Shown one piece after another: positions 19,260 through 28,144 of a stretch of DNA of 64,000 nucleotides; positions within the stretch are counted from its first letter, which is position 1; the number at the start of each line of letters is the position of its first letter. The stretch is from Chiayiivirga sp. (GTDB lineage Bacteria > Pseudomonadota > Gammaproteobacteria > Xanthomonadales > Xanthomonadaceae). The DNA lies in contig JALCLA010000002.1 in assembly GCA_022647565.1 (NCBI GenBank), positions 496,001-560,000 on the forward strand, written 5' to 3'. The notes beneath the pieces were generated by a model that worked only from the letters and a program-made list of their open reading frames with translations, ran no database searches and had not been told where the DNA came from. Position numbers and translations under genes: made by a program.

Positions 19260-20132
19260 TCACCTCAGCACGATGCTGGTGGCGTCGGCGCGCTGATGCC
19301 GGAGGAACTCCCCCGGCGCGAAGCCGCAGAAGGCGTTGAAGTCACGAATCAGATGGCCCTGGTCGTAATAGCCGCATCGCGCCGCCAGCTCAACCCACGG
19401 CACGTGGCTTGCCCCGTCAAGCAGGCGCAAGGCGCGGCGGAAACGGTGCAGGCGCGCCAGGACTTTGGGGCTCGGTCCGACCTGCTCGCGGAACAGTTCA
19501 GCCAGGTGTTTGCGGCTGTAGCCCGACGCCCGCGCCAGCTCGGCCATGCCCAGCTGCCCGCCTGCGTCCGCGATTCGTGCCACGGCCCATTCGACCACCG
19601 CATGTGTGTTGCGGCGTGGATGCAGGCGGCGCAGCAGCCAGTCTTCCACCAGTTCGAAACGCGTCGTCGCGTCTGCGGCATTGAGCAGGCGCTCGCGCAA
19701 GGCCTCGGCCGACGCCCCGACCAGATCCGCCAGCGGCAGGGTGCGGTCGACAAGGGTGTCGGCGCGGGTGCCGATCCAGGCATGCGATCCGCTGGCACGC
19801 AAGGCGATGCCAAGCAGGGCATTGCCGTGCGGCGCCTCGGCATCGATCGGGCCGGTGTGCGGCCCCAGGTACCAGATGTCGTCGAAGGGGATCCGGCGTT
19901 CGGGCGGGCCAGGCTCGATACGGTATTGGGCTGGCCCCAGGTTGATCAGCACGTAGGCGCCACCGGTGGGCAGGATGCGATCTCGCTGGTATGCGACGCG
20001 GCCTTCGCCGTACCAAAGCAGGTCTACCTGCGCGGCCAGCGCCGCACATGGCGCGCACAGGTCGATGCGCCAGCGTCCCAATGGCCCGTCCTGGTGCAGG
20101 CTGCGCACCCGGCCCGGCAACGATCCGTCCAT
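19260..20132 (-). CDS. AraC-family transcriptional regulator
   Basis: 290 residues. The N-terminal half is a cupin-like effector domain of the DUF6597 type (ALAAQVDLLWYGEG, ILPTGGAYVLINLG). The C-terminal ~100 residues contain the two AraC helix-turn-helix motifs (MAELARASGYSRKHLAELF and WVELAARCGYYDQGHLIRDF, then GFAPGEFLRH). By position it probably controls its own downstream cluster (DUF1761, SRPBCC, lipase) and perhaps the divergent AMP nucleosidase. The inducer is unknown. Confidence 0.92.
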   Translation of the reverse strand: MDGSLPGRVRSLHQDGPLGRWRIDLCAPCAALAAQVDLLWYGEGRVAYQRDRILPTGGAYVLINLGPAQYRIEPGPPERRIPFDDIWYLGPHTGPIDAEAPHGNALLGIALRASGSHAWIGTRADTLVDRTLPLADLVGASAEALRERLLNAADATTRFELVEDWLLRRLHPRRNTHAVVEWAVARIADAGGQLGMAELARASGYSRKHLAELFREQVGPSPKVLARLHRFRRALRLLDGASHVPWVELAARCGYYDQGHLIRDFNAFCGFAPGEFLRHQRADATSIVLR

Positions 20133-20310
20133 GCCGCCCTCCCCGGCTGGCGTCGCGGCGATGGCCTACCCGGCACCCTCGCTGCCGCCCATCGTACCCC
20201 TTTGCGGTCGGCGCAAGTCTGGTGCCCGGAACGGCTAGAATCGACCGCGATACCCAGCATTGATCACCGGCCGGCGTGGCGTCGCCGGCGCCCCCATCGA
20301 AGCGGATCGC

Positions 20311-21087
20311 ATGAAAGACAAGAACGAGATCGTCAGCAATTGGCTCCCGCGTTATACCGGCGTGCCGGTGGCCGAGTTCGGCAAGCATGTACTGCTCACC
20401 AACTTCGGCGGCTACCTGGACCACTTCTCGCGCCTGACCGGGGCGCCGGTCGTGGGCCGCGACCGGCCGATGCCGAGCGCCACCTTCGACGGCATCACCA
20501 TGATCAATTTCGGCATGGGCAGCGCCAACGCCGCGACGGTGATGGACCTGCTCAGCGCCTACGGCCCGCAGGCGGTGTTGTTCCTGGGCAAGTGCGGCGG
20601 GTTGAAGCGCAAGAACCAACTGGGCGACCTGGTGCTGCCGATCGCGGCAATCCGCGGCGAGGGCACCTCGAACGACTACCTGTTGCCCGAAGTGCCCGCA
20701 CTGCCGGCCTTCGCCCTGCAGCGCGCGGTGTCCACCATGATCCGCGACCTCGGCCACGACTACTGGACCGGCACCGTCTACACCACCAACCGCCGCGTCT
20801 GGGAACACGACGACGCGTTCAAGGACTACCTGCGCAAGCTGCGTTGCATGGCGATCGACATGGAAACCGCCACGGTGTTCGCCGCGGGCTTCGCCAACGA
20901 GATTCCCTCGGGCGCGCTGCTGCTGGTGTCGGACCAACCCATGATCCCCGAAGGCGTGAAAACCGAAGCCTCGGATGCGGCGGTCAGCGCGAGTTTCGTG
21001 GAGAACCACATCACGGTCGGGATCGAGGCACTGAAGCTGATCCGCCGCCACGGCAAATCGGTGAAGCACCTGCGCTTCGACGAGTAG
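20311..21087 (+). CDS. amn: AMP nucleosidase, short form
   Basis: 258 residues from ATG 20311 (MKDKNEIVSNWLPRYTG). Phosphorylase/nucleosidase fold with FLGKCGGLKRKNQLGDLVLP (base and ribose site) and MAIDMETATVF (purine-binding Glu). It would hydrolyse AMP to adenine and ribose-5-phosphate. This is the ~260-residue type that lacks the extra N-terminal domain of the E. coli enzyme. The N-terminal extension to 20260 has no family support and was trimmed. Confidence 0.88.
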   Translation: MKDKNEIVSNWLPRYTGVPVAEFGKHVLLTNFGGYLDHFSRLTGAPVVGRDRPMPSATFDGITMINFGMGSANAATVMDLLSAYGPQAVLFLGKCGGLKRKNQLGDLVLPIAAIRGEGTSNDYLLPEVPALPAFALQRAVSTMIRDLGHDYWTGTVYTTNRRVWEHDDAFKDYLRKLRCMAIDMETATVFAAGFANEIPSGALLLVSDQPMIPEGVKTEASDAAVSASFVENHITVGIEALKLIRRHGKSVKHLRFDE

Positions 21088-21400
21088 CCACGGAAGGTTG
21101 GGGATTCCGGCGGCCGGCGGACCACGCAGGCCGGCGTTCGAAGCGGCAACCCTGACAAGAACCGCTCGCTGCGTTTGGCCCCGAATTCGTCACGGTGGTG
21201 GTAACGACGACCCCGCTTCCGATCGCCAGCCCGACCGACGGGGTCGCGGTGGCTGAGGCCAGTAGATCGGCATCCCGAGACACCGCGGCATGCGGCACGA
21301 TCAAAAGCAGGAGCACCAACCTGCACCCGTTGAGCGCAGCAATATGTCTGGAGGGTCTCGATCGCATCGTCGCACCTCGTTGGCAGCGGGGGTACCGGCG
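21088..21400. other. 313-bp gap between AMP nucleosidase and the toxin gene
   Basis: Contains the decayed DUF11 fragment annotated separately (21157-21367). No intact gene, and no promoter that I can identify. Confidence 0.7.
21157..21367 (-). pseudogene. Remnant of an exported DUF11-domain protein
   Basis: From ATG 21367 the frame gives a hydrophobic signal-like segment (LVLLLLIVPHAAVS), then SVGLAIGSGVVVTTTVTNSGPNAAS. The TVTNSGPNAA string is the beginning of a DUF11 (surface adhesin-like) domain. After residue ~69 the sequence turns into unrelated Arg/Ser-rich frame, and it runs into the antisense of the AMP nucleosidase gene. Only the first ~70 codons of what is normally a large protein survive, so this looks like a truncated relic left by a rearrangement. 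The signal could instead be a chance match; the DUF11 string argues against that. Confidence 0.5.
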
Positions 21401-21706
21401 CTACTTGGCAGCGTCCACGAGCGGCCACTGCTGCGCGCCGTGCAACACGCGCAGGATCGAAACCGTCTGCGTGGCATCCTCGATCTGGTACACAACGACG
21501 AAGCGCGTCCGCGCCACGACGAGTTCGCGTGTCCCGGGCTCGCGTCCGTCGCGCCCCATGCGGGGATGTGCGGCCAGGTTCGCCACCACCTGACCGATGC
21601 GTTCGTCTTGCCGTTCGGCCGCTCGCGGATCTTCGCCGGCGATGTAGTCGATCTGTGCTCGCCGCGTCGCGACGGCGCGCGGCAGCCAGCGAAGACGGAA
21701 GGTCAC
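21401..21706 (-). CDS. ParE/RelE-type toxin
   Basis: 101 residues from GTG 21706, whose GTGA overlaps the antitoxin stop by 4 bp. The sequence FRLRWLPRAVATRRAQIDYIAGEDPRAA, then HPRMGRDGREPGTRELVV and RFVVVYQIEDATQTVSILRVLH, matches the ParE/RelE fold (helix pair plus sheet with Arg on beta strands). ParE members poison DNA gyrase and RelE members cut mRNA on the ribosome. The pattern GR-GR-PGTRELVV-YRI favours ParE. Translation is evidently coupled to the antitoxin. Confidence 0.88.
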   Translation of the reverse strand: MTFRLRWLPRAVATRRAQIDYIAGEDPRAAERQDERIGQVVANLAAHPRMGRDGREPGTRELVVARTRFVVVYQIEDATQTVSILRVLHGAQQWPLVDAAK

Positions 21707-22179
21707 GCCGAGGCCTTCGCTTTCTCCTGCCGTTCGGCCATTGCCCGATAACGCTTGCGCGCCGCGGCCGCCTCGCGTTCGGCATCGTCCTGACTGACCC
21801 ATTCGGTCGCTGGATCGGCCGCTTCCTTCAGCGCCTGCTGCACCTCGCGCCGGAACCACGCGTCATGCTCGGCCGCGGCATGCAGTTCGCGCAGCGCGGC
21901 GGACCGATCCGGTCGCCGGCGCCGCGCGTCGGCCGCGCTGTAGCCGCTCGCGTCGACGTCGAAGCGCGCCACGCCCAGCGCATCGCGCAGCACGCGGGCG
22001 GCTGCATCGAGGCCCGCAAACAGGCGCGGCGTGCCGCCCTTGGTCGAAAGGGCGCGCTCCTGCATGCCCACGCGGAGCAAGACGGCGTAACCTCCGGCCT
22101 GACCGATGATCGACGCATGGCGCACCGACCCGGCCTCGACCAGTTCGCGGGCGGTGCTGAGTTTGACGGTAGCGGCCAA
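21703..22179 (-). CDS. Cognate antitoxin with an N-terminal ParC-like domain
   Basis: 158 residues from TTG 22179, selected by AGGAG seven bases upstream (22187-22191). Residues 1-~85 (VKLSTARELVEAGSVRHASIIGQAGGY) resemble the ParC partition-associated proteins. The charged C-terminal part (HDAWFRREVQQALKEAADP, WVSQDDAEREAAAARKRYR) is the toxin-neutralising tail of ParD/PaaA-type antitoxins. The antitoxin comes first in the pair, as usual, but is longer than the common 80-90-residue ones. A TTG start may keep its level low and finely set. Family assignment of the N-terminus is by pattern only. Confidence 0.78.
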   Translation of the reverse strand: MAATVKLSTARELVEAGSVRHASIIGQAGGYAVLLRVGMQERALSTKGGTPRLFAGLDAAARVLRDALGVARFDVDASGYSAADARRRRPDRSAALRELHAAAEHDAWFRREVQQALKEAADPATEWVSQDDAEREAAAARKRYRAMAERQEKAKASA

Positions 22180-22186
22180 AACCGGA

Positions 22187-22191
22187 CTCCT
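22187..22191 (-). promoter_or_regulatory. Shine-Dalgarno AGGAG that decides the TTG start of the antitoxin
   Basis: AGGAG lies 7 bases upstream of TTG 22179. No ATG or GTG with comparable spacing exists nearby. Confidence 0.6.
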
Positions 22192-22218
22192 GATAATTGT
22201 TGTTCAGGATCAGCGTAA
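22189..22218 (-). promoter_or_regulatory. Putative promoter/operator of the toxin-antitoxin pair
   Basis: A locally AT-rich stretch. Reading the minus strand, TTACGC (22218-22213) is followed by CCTGA-N10-TCAGG (22208-22189), a 5-bp dyad that covers a possible -10 (TTATCA). The dyad would suit autorepression by the antitoxin, as is common for such modules. The match to sigma-70 consensus is moderate. Confidence 0.35.
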
Positions 22219-22320
22219 CCCTTGGAGTGGAGCGGGGCAACAGCCCAGTACCCCGCCCAGTGAAACGGCGCCTTTTGCGCGACGAGCCGGCTCACAATTT
22301 GCGGCCGATGCCGCGATCCC

Positions 22321-25125
22321 TCACCCCGTGTTCTGCACGCCCGCCGTTATTCCGTTCACCGTCGCCACCAGGGCCCGGTACAGGGCGTCCTCGGGCCGGC
22401 CCGCGGCGCGCCAGCGCGCCAGCGCTTCAACCTGCAGCAGGCTGATCGGGTCGACGTAGGGATTGCGCAGGCGAATCGATTCGCGCAGGCGGCGATCGTT
22501 GGCCAGCAGTTCGTCGGCGCGCTTGATCCGCAGGATCGACTCGCAGGCGCGGGTGAATTCGCCGGCGATGCGCGGGAAGTAATGCGCATGGGCCGCGCCC
22601 GCGAGTTGCGAATAGGCTTCGAAGATGTCGAGGTCGGACTTGGCCAGCACCATCTCCACGTCCTCCACCAGCACCTGGAAGAACGACCAGTCGCGCGCCA
22701 TCTCGGCCACGGCATCGATGCCGTAGCGCTCGATGCCGTGCGTCAGCCCGGTGCCGATGCCGTACCAGCCGGTGAGCCCGCAGCGGTTGAGCGACCAGGC
22801 GAAGACCCAGGGAATGGCGCGCAGTGAACCCACCTCGCCGGAACCCGCGCGCTTGGGCGGGCGCGAACCCAGGCGCAGGCGTTCGATCAGGTCGATCGGA
22901 GTGGCGGCGCGGAAGTAGTCGGGAAAGCCGGCGTCCTCGTGCACCAGGGCGCGATACTGCCGGCGCGCGGCCTGTGCCATCTCGCCCATCATTTCGCGCC
23001 ACGCGGCTTCGCGCGGCTCGGGCGGCCGCGGCCGCAGCGTGGCGCGCAAGACCGCTGCACTCATCTGTTCGAGGTGGCGCAAGGCCAGCGCGCGGATCCC
23101 GTACTTGCGATGGATGACCTCGCCCTGCTCGGTGACGCGCAGGTAGCCATCGACGGTGCCGCGCGGTGCCGCGATCACGGCACGCTCGGTCTTGCCGCCG
23201 CCGCGACTGAGCGAGCCGCCGCGACCGTGGAAGAACTCGATCCGCACGCCGGCCTCGCGCCCCAGCGCGGCGAGCTGGATCTGGGCCTGTTGCAGGGCCC
23301 AGCGTGAACTCATCAGCCCGGCGTCCTTGGCACTGTCGGAATAGCCGAGCATCACCACCTGGCGATCGCCACGCGCACGCAGGTGGGCGCGATAGTGCGG
23401 ATCGTCGAGCAGCGAGCGCAGCGTTGCCGGCGCGGCTTCCAGATCGGCCACGGTTTCGAACAGGGGCGCGACGTCGATCGGAATGTCGCCGCGGGTGCCG
23501 GCCAGTCGCGCCAGCGCCAGCACCGCGAGTGCGTCGGCGGCGCTGCGGCTCATGCTGACGATGTAGGGCCCGAGCGCTGCATCGCCATACTGGCGGCGTG
23601 CTGCGGCCAGGGTGCGGAACACGGCGAGGGTGGCGCGCGCGGCCGGATCTTCCGGCTCGCGCGCCGGTGAGTTGCCATCCAGCACCTGGCGCGCGGCGGC
23701 AATGCGTTCGGCGAGCGCATCCGGCGCCAACGCCGCTGCATCGGGAGCGCCGTCATTCCGCACCCCGGTCGGATTGGCGGCCTTCAGGCAAGCGCCGAGC
23801 GCCGCCGCATGCACCGCGCTGTCCTGGCGCACATCGAGCGTGGCGAGGTGAAACCCGAAGCTGCGTGCGCGCCTGAGCACGCGCCGGAAGGCAAAGCCAC
23901 CGGCGTGTTCACCCCGATGCGATCGCAGGCTCGTGCCGATCAGTTCCAGGTCCGCGATGAACTCGCCCGCGCTCGCATAGCCATTGAGCTTCTCCTGCTC
24001 GGTGGCGGCGAGCCGCGCCGACATCAGGGCGAGCAGGGAGCGGTACGGCATGTCGACGTGGCGCGCCTTGAGCCTGGCCGCCGCCTTCGGCAGGCGCAAG
24101 CGGTAGTCATCGATGCGGTCGCGCACCGCCGCATCGACACCCACGCGCGAGGTGGACTGGCTGAGCACGCTGCCGAGGTGCGCGATGTCCTTGCGGTAGC
24201 GCGCGATGATCAGGCTGCGCTGGGTCGCAAGCGCGGCCGCGATGGTGTCGGCACCGACATTCGGATTGCCATCCATGTCGCCCCCGACCCAGCTCGCGAA
24301 GCGCAGCACGGTCGGCAACTCGCCCGCGTCGCCGAACTGCGTGGCGAAGGCATCGTTCAGGTCCTCGTAGTACACCGGCAGCACGCGATACAACACGTCC
24401 GCGAGATAGAACGCCACGTGATCGAGTTCATCCGCGACCGTGGGACGCTCCGGCGGGTTCTCGGCCGTCTGCCAGCCAGCGGTGAGCGCGGCCCGGATGC
24501 GTTCGCGATCACTGCGTCGCTCCTGCGGGGTGCGCGTACCGTCGAGGTCGGCCACCAGGCACTCGACGATGTCCTGTTCCTTTTCGAGCAGCGCGCGCCG
24601 CACCGCTTCCGTGGGATGCGCGGTGAACACCGGCTCGATGTGCAGGCGCGGCAGCAGCGCCAGCAGTTCCTCGCGCCCCACGCCTTCGGCCGCCAGGCGC
24701 GCGAACACGTCCTCGAAACCACCGGGTTGCGGGGCCGCGCCCGCCTTCTGGTAGTCGCGCCGGCGCCGGATGCGGTGCACCCGCTCGGCCAGGTTCACCG
24801 CGTTGAAATAGGTGGCGAAGGCGCGGGCCAGGGCCTCGGCCTGCTCGATGGCCGGTTCATCCGGCATCGCGCTGGGCGCGGGCACCGTGCCGACGGCGTC
24901 ACGCAGGGCCGCCGCCAGTTCGCCGATGGCGCCGCCGGATTCGCGTCGCCGGATCGCCGCAACACGCACTCGTTCCACCGCGGCCAGGAACGCCGGGCCG
25001 CGCTGTTCGGAAAGGATCTCGCCCACCAGGATGCCGAGCCGGTTCACGTCGGCGCGCAAGGGCGCGTCGGCGGCAGGCAGTTCAACCTCGCGCAAGGGCG
25101 CATTCGAATCGACGGCAATGGACAT
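22321..25125 (-). CDS. ppc: Phosphoenolpyruvate carboxylase
   Basis: 934 residues. Forms oxaloacetate from PEP and bicarbonate to refill the TCA cycle. Diagnostic segments: FTAHPTEAVRR with catalytic His170, GYSDSAKDAG, FHGRGGSLSRGGG (glycine-rich active-site loop), NPYVDPISLLQVEAL, and the C-terminal NTG that closes the family's active site. Full length for a bacterial PPC (883 in E. coli) with a modest insertion. With the malic enzyme at the left edge it gives the cell both directions of C3/C4 exchange. Starts at ATG 25125, 109 bp from the divergent DUF2339 gene. Confidence 0.98.
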   Translation of the reverse strand: MSIAVDSNAPLREVELPAADAPLRADVNRLGILVGEILSEQRGPAFLAAVERVRVAAIRRRESGGAIGELAAALRDAVGTVPAPSAMPDEPAIEQAEALARAFATYFNAVNLAERVHRIRRRRDYQKAGAAPQPGGFEDVFARLAAEGVGREELLALLPRLHIEPVFTAHPTEAVRRALLEKEQDIVECLVADLDGTRTPQERRSDRERIRAALTAGWQTAENPPERPTVADELDHVAFYLADVLYRVLPVYYEDLNDAFATQFGDAGELPTVLRFASWVGGDMDGNPNVGADTIAAALATQRSLIIARYRKDIAHLGSVLSQSTSRVGVDAAVRDRIDDYRLRLPKAAARLKARHVDMPYRSLLALMSARLAATEQEKLNGYASAGEFIADLELIGTSLRSHRGEHAGGFAFRRVLRRARSFGFHLATLDVRQDSAVHAAALGACLKAANPTGVRNDGAPDAAALAPDALAERIAAARQVLDGNSPAREPEDPAARATLAVFRTLAAARRQYGDAALGPYIVSMSRSAADALAVLALARLAGTRGDIPIDVAPLFETVADLEAAPATLRSLLDDPHYRAHLRARGDRQVVMLGYSDSAKDAGLMSSRWALQQAQIQLAALGREAGVRIEFFHGRGGSLSRGGGKTERAVIAAPRGTVDGYLRVTEQGEVIHRKYGIRALALRHLEQMSAAVLRATLRPRPPEPREAAWREMMGEMAQAARRQYRALVHEDAGFPDYFRAATPIDLIERLRLGSRPPKRAGSGEVGSLRAIPWVFAWSLNRCGLTGWYGIGTGLTHGIERYGIDAVAEMARDWSFFQVLVEDVEMVLAKSDLDIFEAYSQLAGAAHAHYFPRIAGEFTRACESILRIKRADELLANDRRLRESIRLRNPYVDPISLLQVEALARWRAAGRPEDALYRALVATVNGITAGVQNTG

Positions 25126-25234
25126 GTCGGCCTCGCGCAGGGTGCACGCAAGCCTACAATGGATTGCGGCAGTGCAACATGACGCGCCGGCACGCGGCTG
25201 CCGGCTACACTGGATCGAATCGTCGGGAGTTCAC

Positions 25235-28144
25235 ATGCACTGGGTCATGGCGTTGTTGGGCGCGTTCCTCGGAGCCGTCGCGGGCGGCATCGATGACACC
25301 TTCCTCGGCCTGGTGGCCGGCGCCCTGATCGGGTGGCAAGGGGCGCGCCTGTCGGCGCTGCGCACGCGCGTGCAGATGGTGGAAGAGGAATTGGTGGCAC
25401 GGCCCGAGCAGACCGCCGTGCGTGCCATCGCCCCGGCCACCGCCGCCAGACCGCCCGGCGCGAACCAGGCTGCAACCGCTGCGTCGCCCACGCCATCCAC
25501 AACAACCGCAGCATTGACGCCCGCGCCTGCGGCCACGCCGTCGGTGGCGACCGCGACGGCCCCGCCGACACCCGACTCCGCTGCCACGCCAGCGGCAGTG
25601 GCATCGACGCCTGCCGCGACTCCCGCTGCGGCACCGCAAGCGGCCGCCGCACGCGCCAGCACCACGCCGGCGAGCCGTCGCAACGACAGCCCGCACGCGA
25701 TGCCACGCGCGCCACGCGAGCCCTCGTTCGGTGATCGACTGGGCGCCACGCTGAAACGCTGGCTGTTCGAAGGCAACGTGCCGGTCAAGCTCGGCATGCT
25801 GGTGTTGTTCTTCGGCGTGGCTGCCGCGTTGAAATACGCGCTCGACGAAGGCTGGGTGCGGTTCCCGATCGAGTTCCGCCTCGCGGCGATTGCGGTGGCC
25901 GCGTTTGCCGGACTGATCTGGGGCTGGCGCAATCGCGTAGCACGCCCCGCCTTCGGCTTGAGCCTGCAGGGCGGTGCCATCGGCGTGCTGTTGCTGACCA
26001 TCTTCGCCGCCTACCGCCTCTATGCGCTGCTGCCTGCGGGCGTGGCCTTCGGCCTGGTGCTGGTGCTCGTGACGGGAGCCGCGGCGCTTGCGGTGCTGCA
26101 AAGCAACCTGTGGCTGGCCCTGCTGGGTTTCATCGGCGGCTATGCGGCACCGGTGCTGATCTCCACCGGCAGCGGCAACCATGTCGCGCTGTTCTCCTAC
26201 TACGCCCTGCTCAATGCCGCGGTGTTCGCGGTGGCATGGAAGAAGCGGTGGCGTGCGCTGAACCTGGTGGGCTTTGTCTTCACCTTCGTGGTGGGCACGC
26301 TCTGGGGCGCGAAGTATTACCAGCCCGCGCACTTCGCCACGGTCGAACCGTTCCTGATCCTGTTCTTCGGCTTCTATGTCGGCATCGCCGTGCTCTACGC
26401 CCTGCGCGGTGCACGCGAATCGGACGGTGCGGCGCGCAACGGCTTCGTCGACGGCACCCTGGTGTTCGGCACTCCGCTCATCGCCTTCCCGCTGCAGGCC
26501 GCCTTGCTCAGCGACGATCGCATGGGGCTGGCCTACAGCGCGCTCGCAGTCGCATTGCTTTACGCCGTGCTCGGGGTGTGGCTGGTGCGCCGGCGCGGAC
26601 TGGACCTGCTGGGCCAGTCGTTCGCGGCGCTGGCTGCGGGCTTTGCCACGCTGGCGGTGCCGTTGGCCTTGTCGGCGCGCTGGACCTCGGCGAGCTGGGC
26701 ACTGGAAGGTGCGGCGATGGTGTGGCTGGGGCTGCGCCAGCAACGCTTCCTGCCAAAGCTCGCAGGCTGGGTCTTGCAGTTCCTGGCCGGCGCGGCCTAT
26801 GCGTACTCGCTGCTCGACGGCAGCTGGGGCGCGGTTCCGGAGGAAATGGCCATCATCAACGGCCACGCCCTGGGCGTGGCTGCGATGGCGCTGGCCGCTT
26901 TCTTCCTGAGCTGGCTGCACGAGCGCCACGGCGGCAATCGCCTGCTGGTCTGGCTCGGCTTCGCGCTCGGCACGTTCTGGTGGTTCGTGGCCGGAGTGCG
27001 CGAACTGGTGGTGCATTGGGACCACTTCGAAGCCAGTCTCGGCCTGCTGTCGTTCGCCGCACTTACCGCCGCGCTGGCGGCACTGCTGCGTGGCCTCATC
27101 CCGTGGGCACGCCTGGGTTGGCTGGTGCTGGCCGTGGCGATCTGCGGGCCGCTGCTCGTGCTCGGCAGCCGGCTCGACCTCGGCGGCCTGGCTGAGCTGC
27201 GCACCCACGGCTACTGGCTGGTCTGGATCGGCGCCATGATCTGGGGACTGGGCTCGCTGCGCACGCCGCACCAGGCCGCTCCCGGTCCGGTCCTCCCGGC
27301 CATTCGGGCGTCCTGCCCTCAGCGTGGCCTGTCCATCGCACACGTACTGGTGCTGGCGACGCTGGCGTGGCTGTACGGTGCCACCTTGCGCGAACTGGCC
27401 GCCGATCAAGGGCTCGACGATGGCTGGCGTTACGTCGCCGGCTTCCTGCCCCTGATCGCGCTGCTTCTGGCCACCTGGCGAACGCCGGCGCTGGGCGCCT
27501 TCCCGTTGGCGGCCGAGTTCCCGCGTTACCGCGCGCGCTGGTTCGCGCCGGCGCTGTTCGTGTTGATCGTGAGCTGGCTCGCCGCGCTGGGCGAACGCGG
27601 CGGCAGCGCGCCGCTGCCGTTCGTGCCCCTGATCAACCCGGTAGAGCTGTTCCAGTTCGCCGCACTGCTGGTGGCATTCGGGCTCGCACGCCGCGGCGCG
27701 GGCGCGGACGGGCTGCGCAACGCGCTGCCGTTCGGCGCCTTCCTGTTCCTCAGCTTCGCGGGCCTGCGCGCCGTGCATCACTACACCGATGCACCGTGGT
27801 CGCCGATGATCCTGGGCGACGGCAATGCGCAAACCGTGCTCACCGTGCTGTGGAGCATCTGCGGCGTGGCGATGTGGATCTACGGCTCCAGGCAACGACG
27901 CTGGAACGTCTGGGTTGCGGGCGCGATCCTGATGGGCGTGGTGCTGGTGAAGCTGGTGCTGGTCGACCGCCAGCATGTCGGCAACCTGGCCGGCATCGTG
28001 TCCTTCATGGCCGTGGGTGCGCTGCTGGTGCTGGTGGGCCGCATCGCGCCGACACCGCCGCGCGCGCGCGCGGACACCGAAACCGAGCCGGAATCCGAAA
28101 CGGAACCGGCCGACCCTTCTCCTGCGCGGGAACCCAAGCCATGA
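25235..28144 (+). CDS. DUF2339 polytopic membrane protein
   Basis: 969 residues from ATG 25235. One or two N-terminal helices (HWVMALLGAFLGAVAGG) are followed by a ~90-residue Ala/Pro/Thr-rich low-complexity linker (residues ~65-160). Then DRLGATLKRWLFEGNVPVKLGMLVLFFG, the DUF2339 hallmark, precedes more than 20 hydrophobic helices. The C-terminal tail is acidic (TETEPESETEPADP). No catalytic motif is visible. The stop overlaps the DUF3999 start by 4 bp (ATGA), a pairing I know from other Proteobacteria, so the two products probably work together at the inner membrane. Function unknown. Confidence 0.9.
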   Translation: MHWVMALLGAFLGAVAGGIDDTFLGLVAGALIGWQGARLSALRTRVQMVEEELVARPEQTAVRAIAPATAARPPGANQAATAASPTPSTTTAALTPAPAATPSVATATAPPTPDSAATPAAVASTPAATPAAAPQAAAARASTTPASRRNDSPHAMPRAPREPSFGDRLGATLKRWLFEGNVPVKLGMLVLFFGVAAALKYALDEGWVRFPIEFRLAAIAVAAFAGLIWGWRNRVARPAFGLSLQGGAIGVLLLTIFAAYRLYALLPAGVAFGLVLVLVTGAAALAVLQSNLWLALLGFIGGYAAPVLISTGSGNHVALFSYYALLNAAVFAVAWKKRWRALNLVGFVFTFVVGTLWGAKYYQPAHFATVEPFLILFFGFYVGIAVLYALRGARESDGAARNGFVDGTLVFGTPLIAFPLQAALLSDDRMGLAYSALAVALLYAVLGVWLVRRRGLDLLGQSFAALAAGFATLAVPLALSARWTSASWALEGAAMVWLGLRQQRFLPKLAGWVLQFLAGAAYAYSLLDGSWGAVPEEMAIINGHALGVAAMALAAFFLSWLHERHGGNRLLVWLGFALGTFWWFVAGVRELVVHWDHFEASLGLLSFAALTAALAALLRGLIPWARLGWLVLAVAICGPLLVLGSRLDLGGLAELRTHGYWLVWIGAMIWGLGSLRTPHQAAPGPVLPAIRASCPQRGLSIAHVLVLATLAWLYGATLRELAADQGLDDGWRYVAGFLPLIALLLATWRTPALGAFPLAAEFPRYRARWFAPALFVLIVSWLAALGERGGSAPLPFVPLINPVELFQFAALLVAFGLARRGAGADGLRNALPFGAFLFLSFAGLRAVHHYTDAPWSPMILGDGNAQTVLTVLWSICGVAMWIYGSRQRRWNVWVAGAILMGVVLVKLVLVDRQHVGNLAGIVSFMAVGALLVLVGRIAPTPPRARADTETEPESETEPADPSPAREPKP

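Noticed and set aside
25205..27976. 923-codon open frame opposite DUF2339
   Set aside because: Gln/Arg/His-rich low-complexity translation, a mirror of the helix-rich gene.
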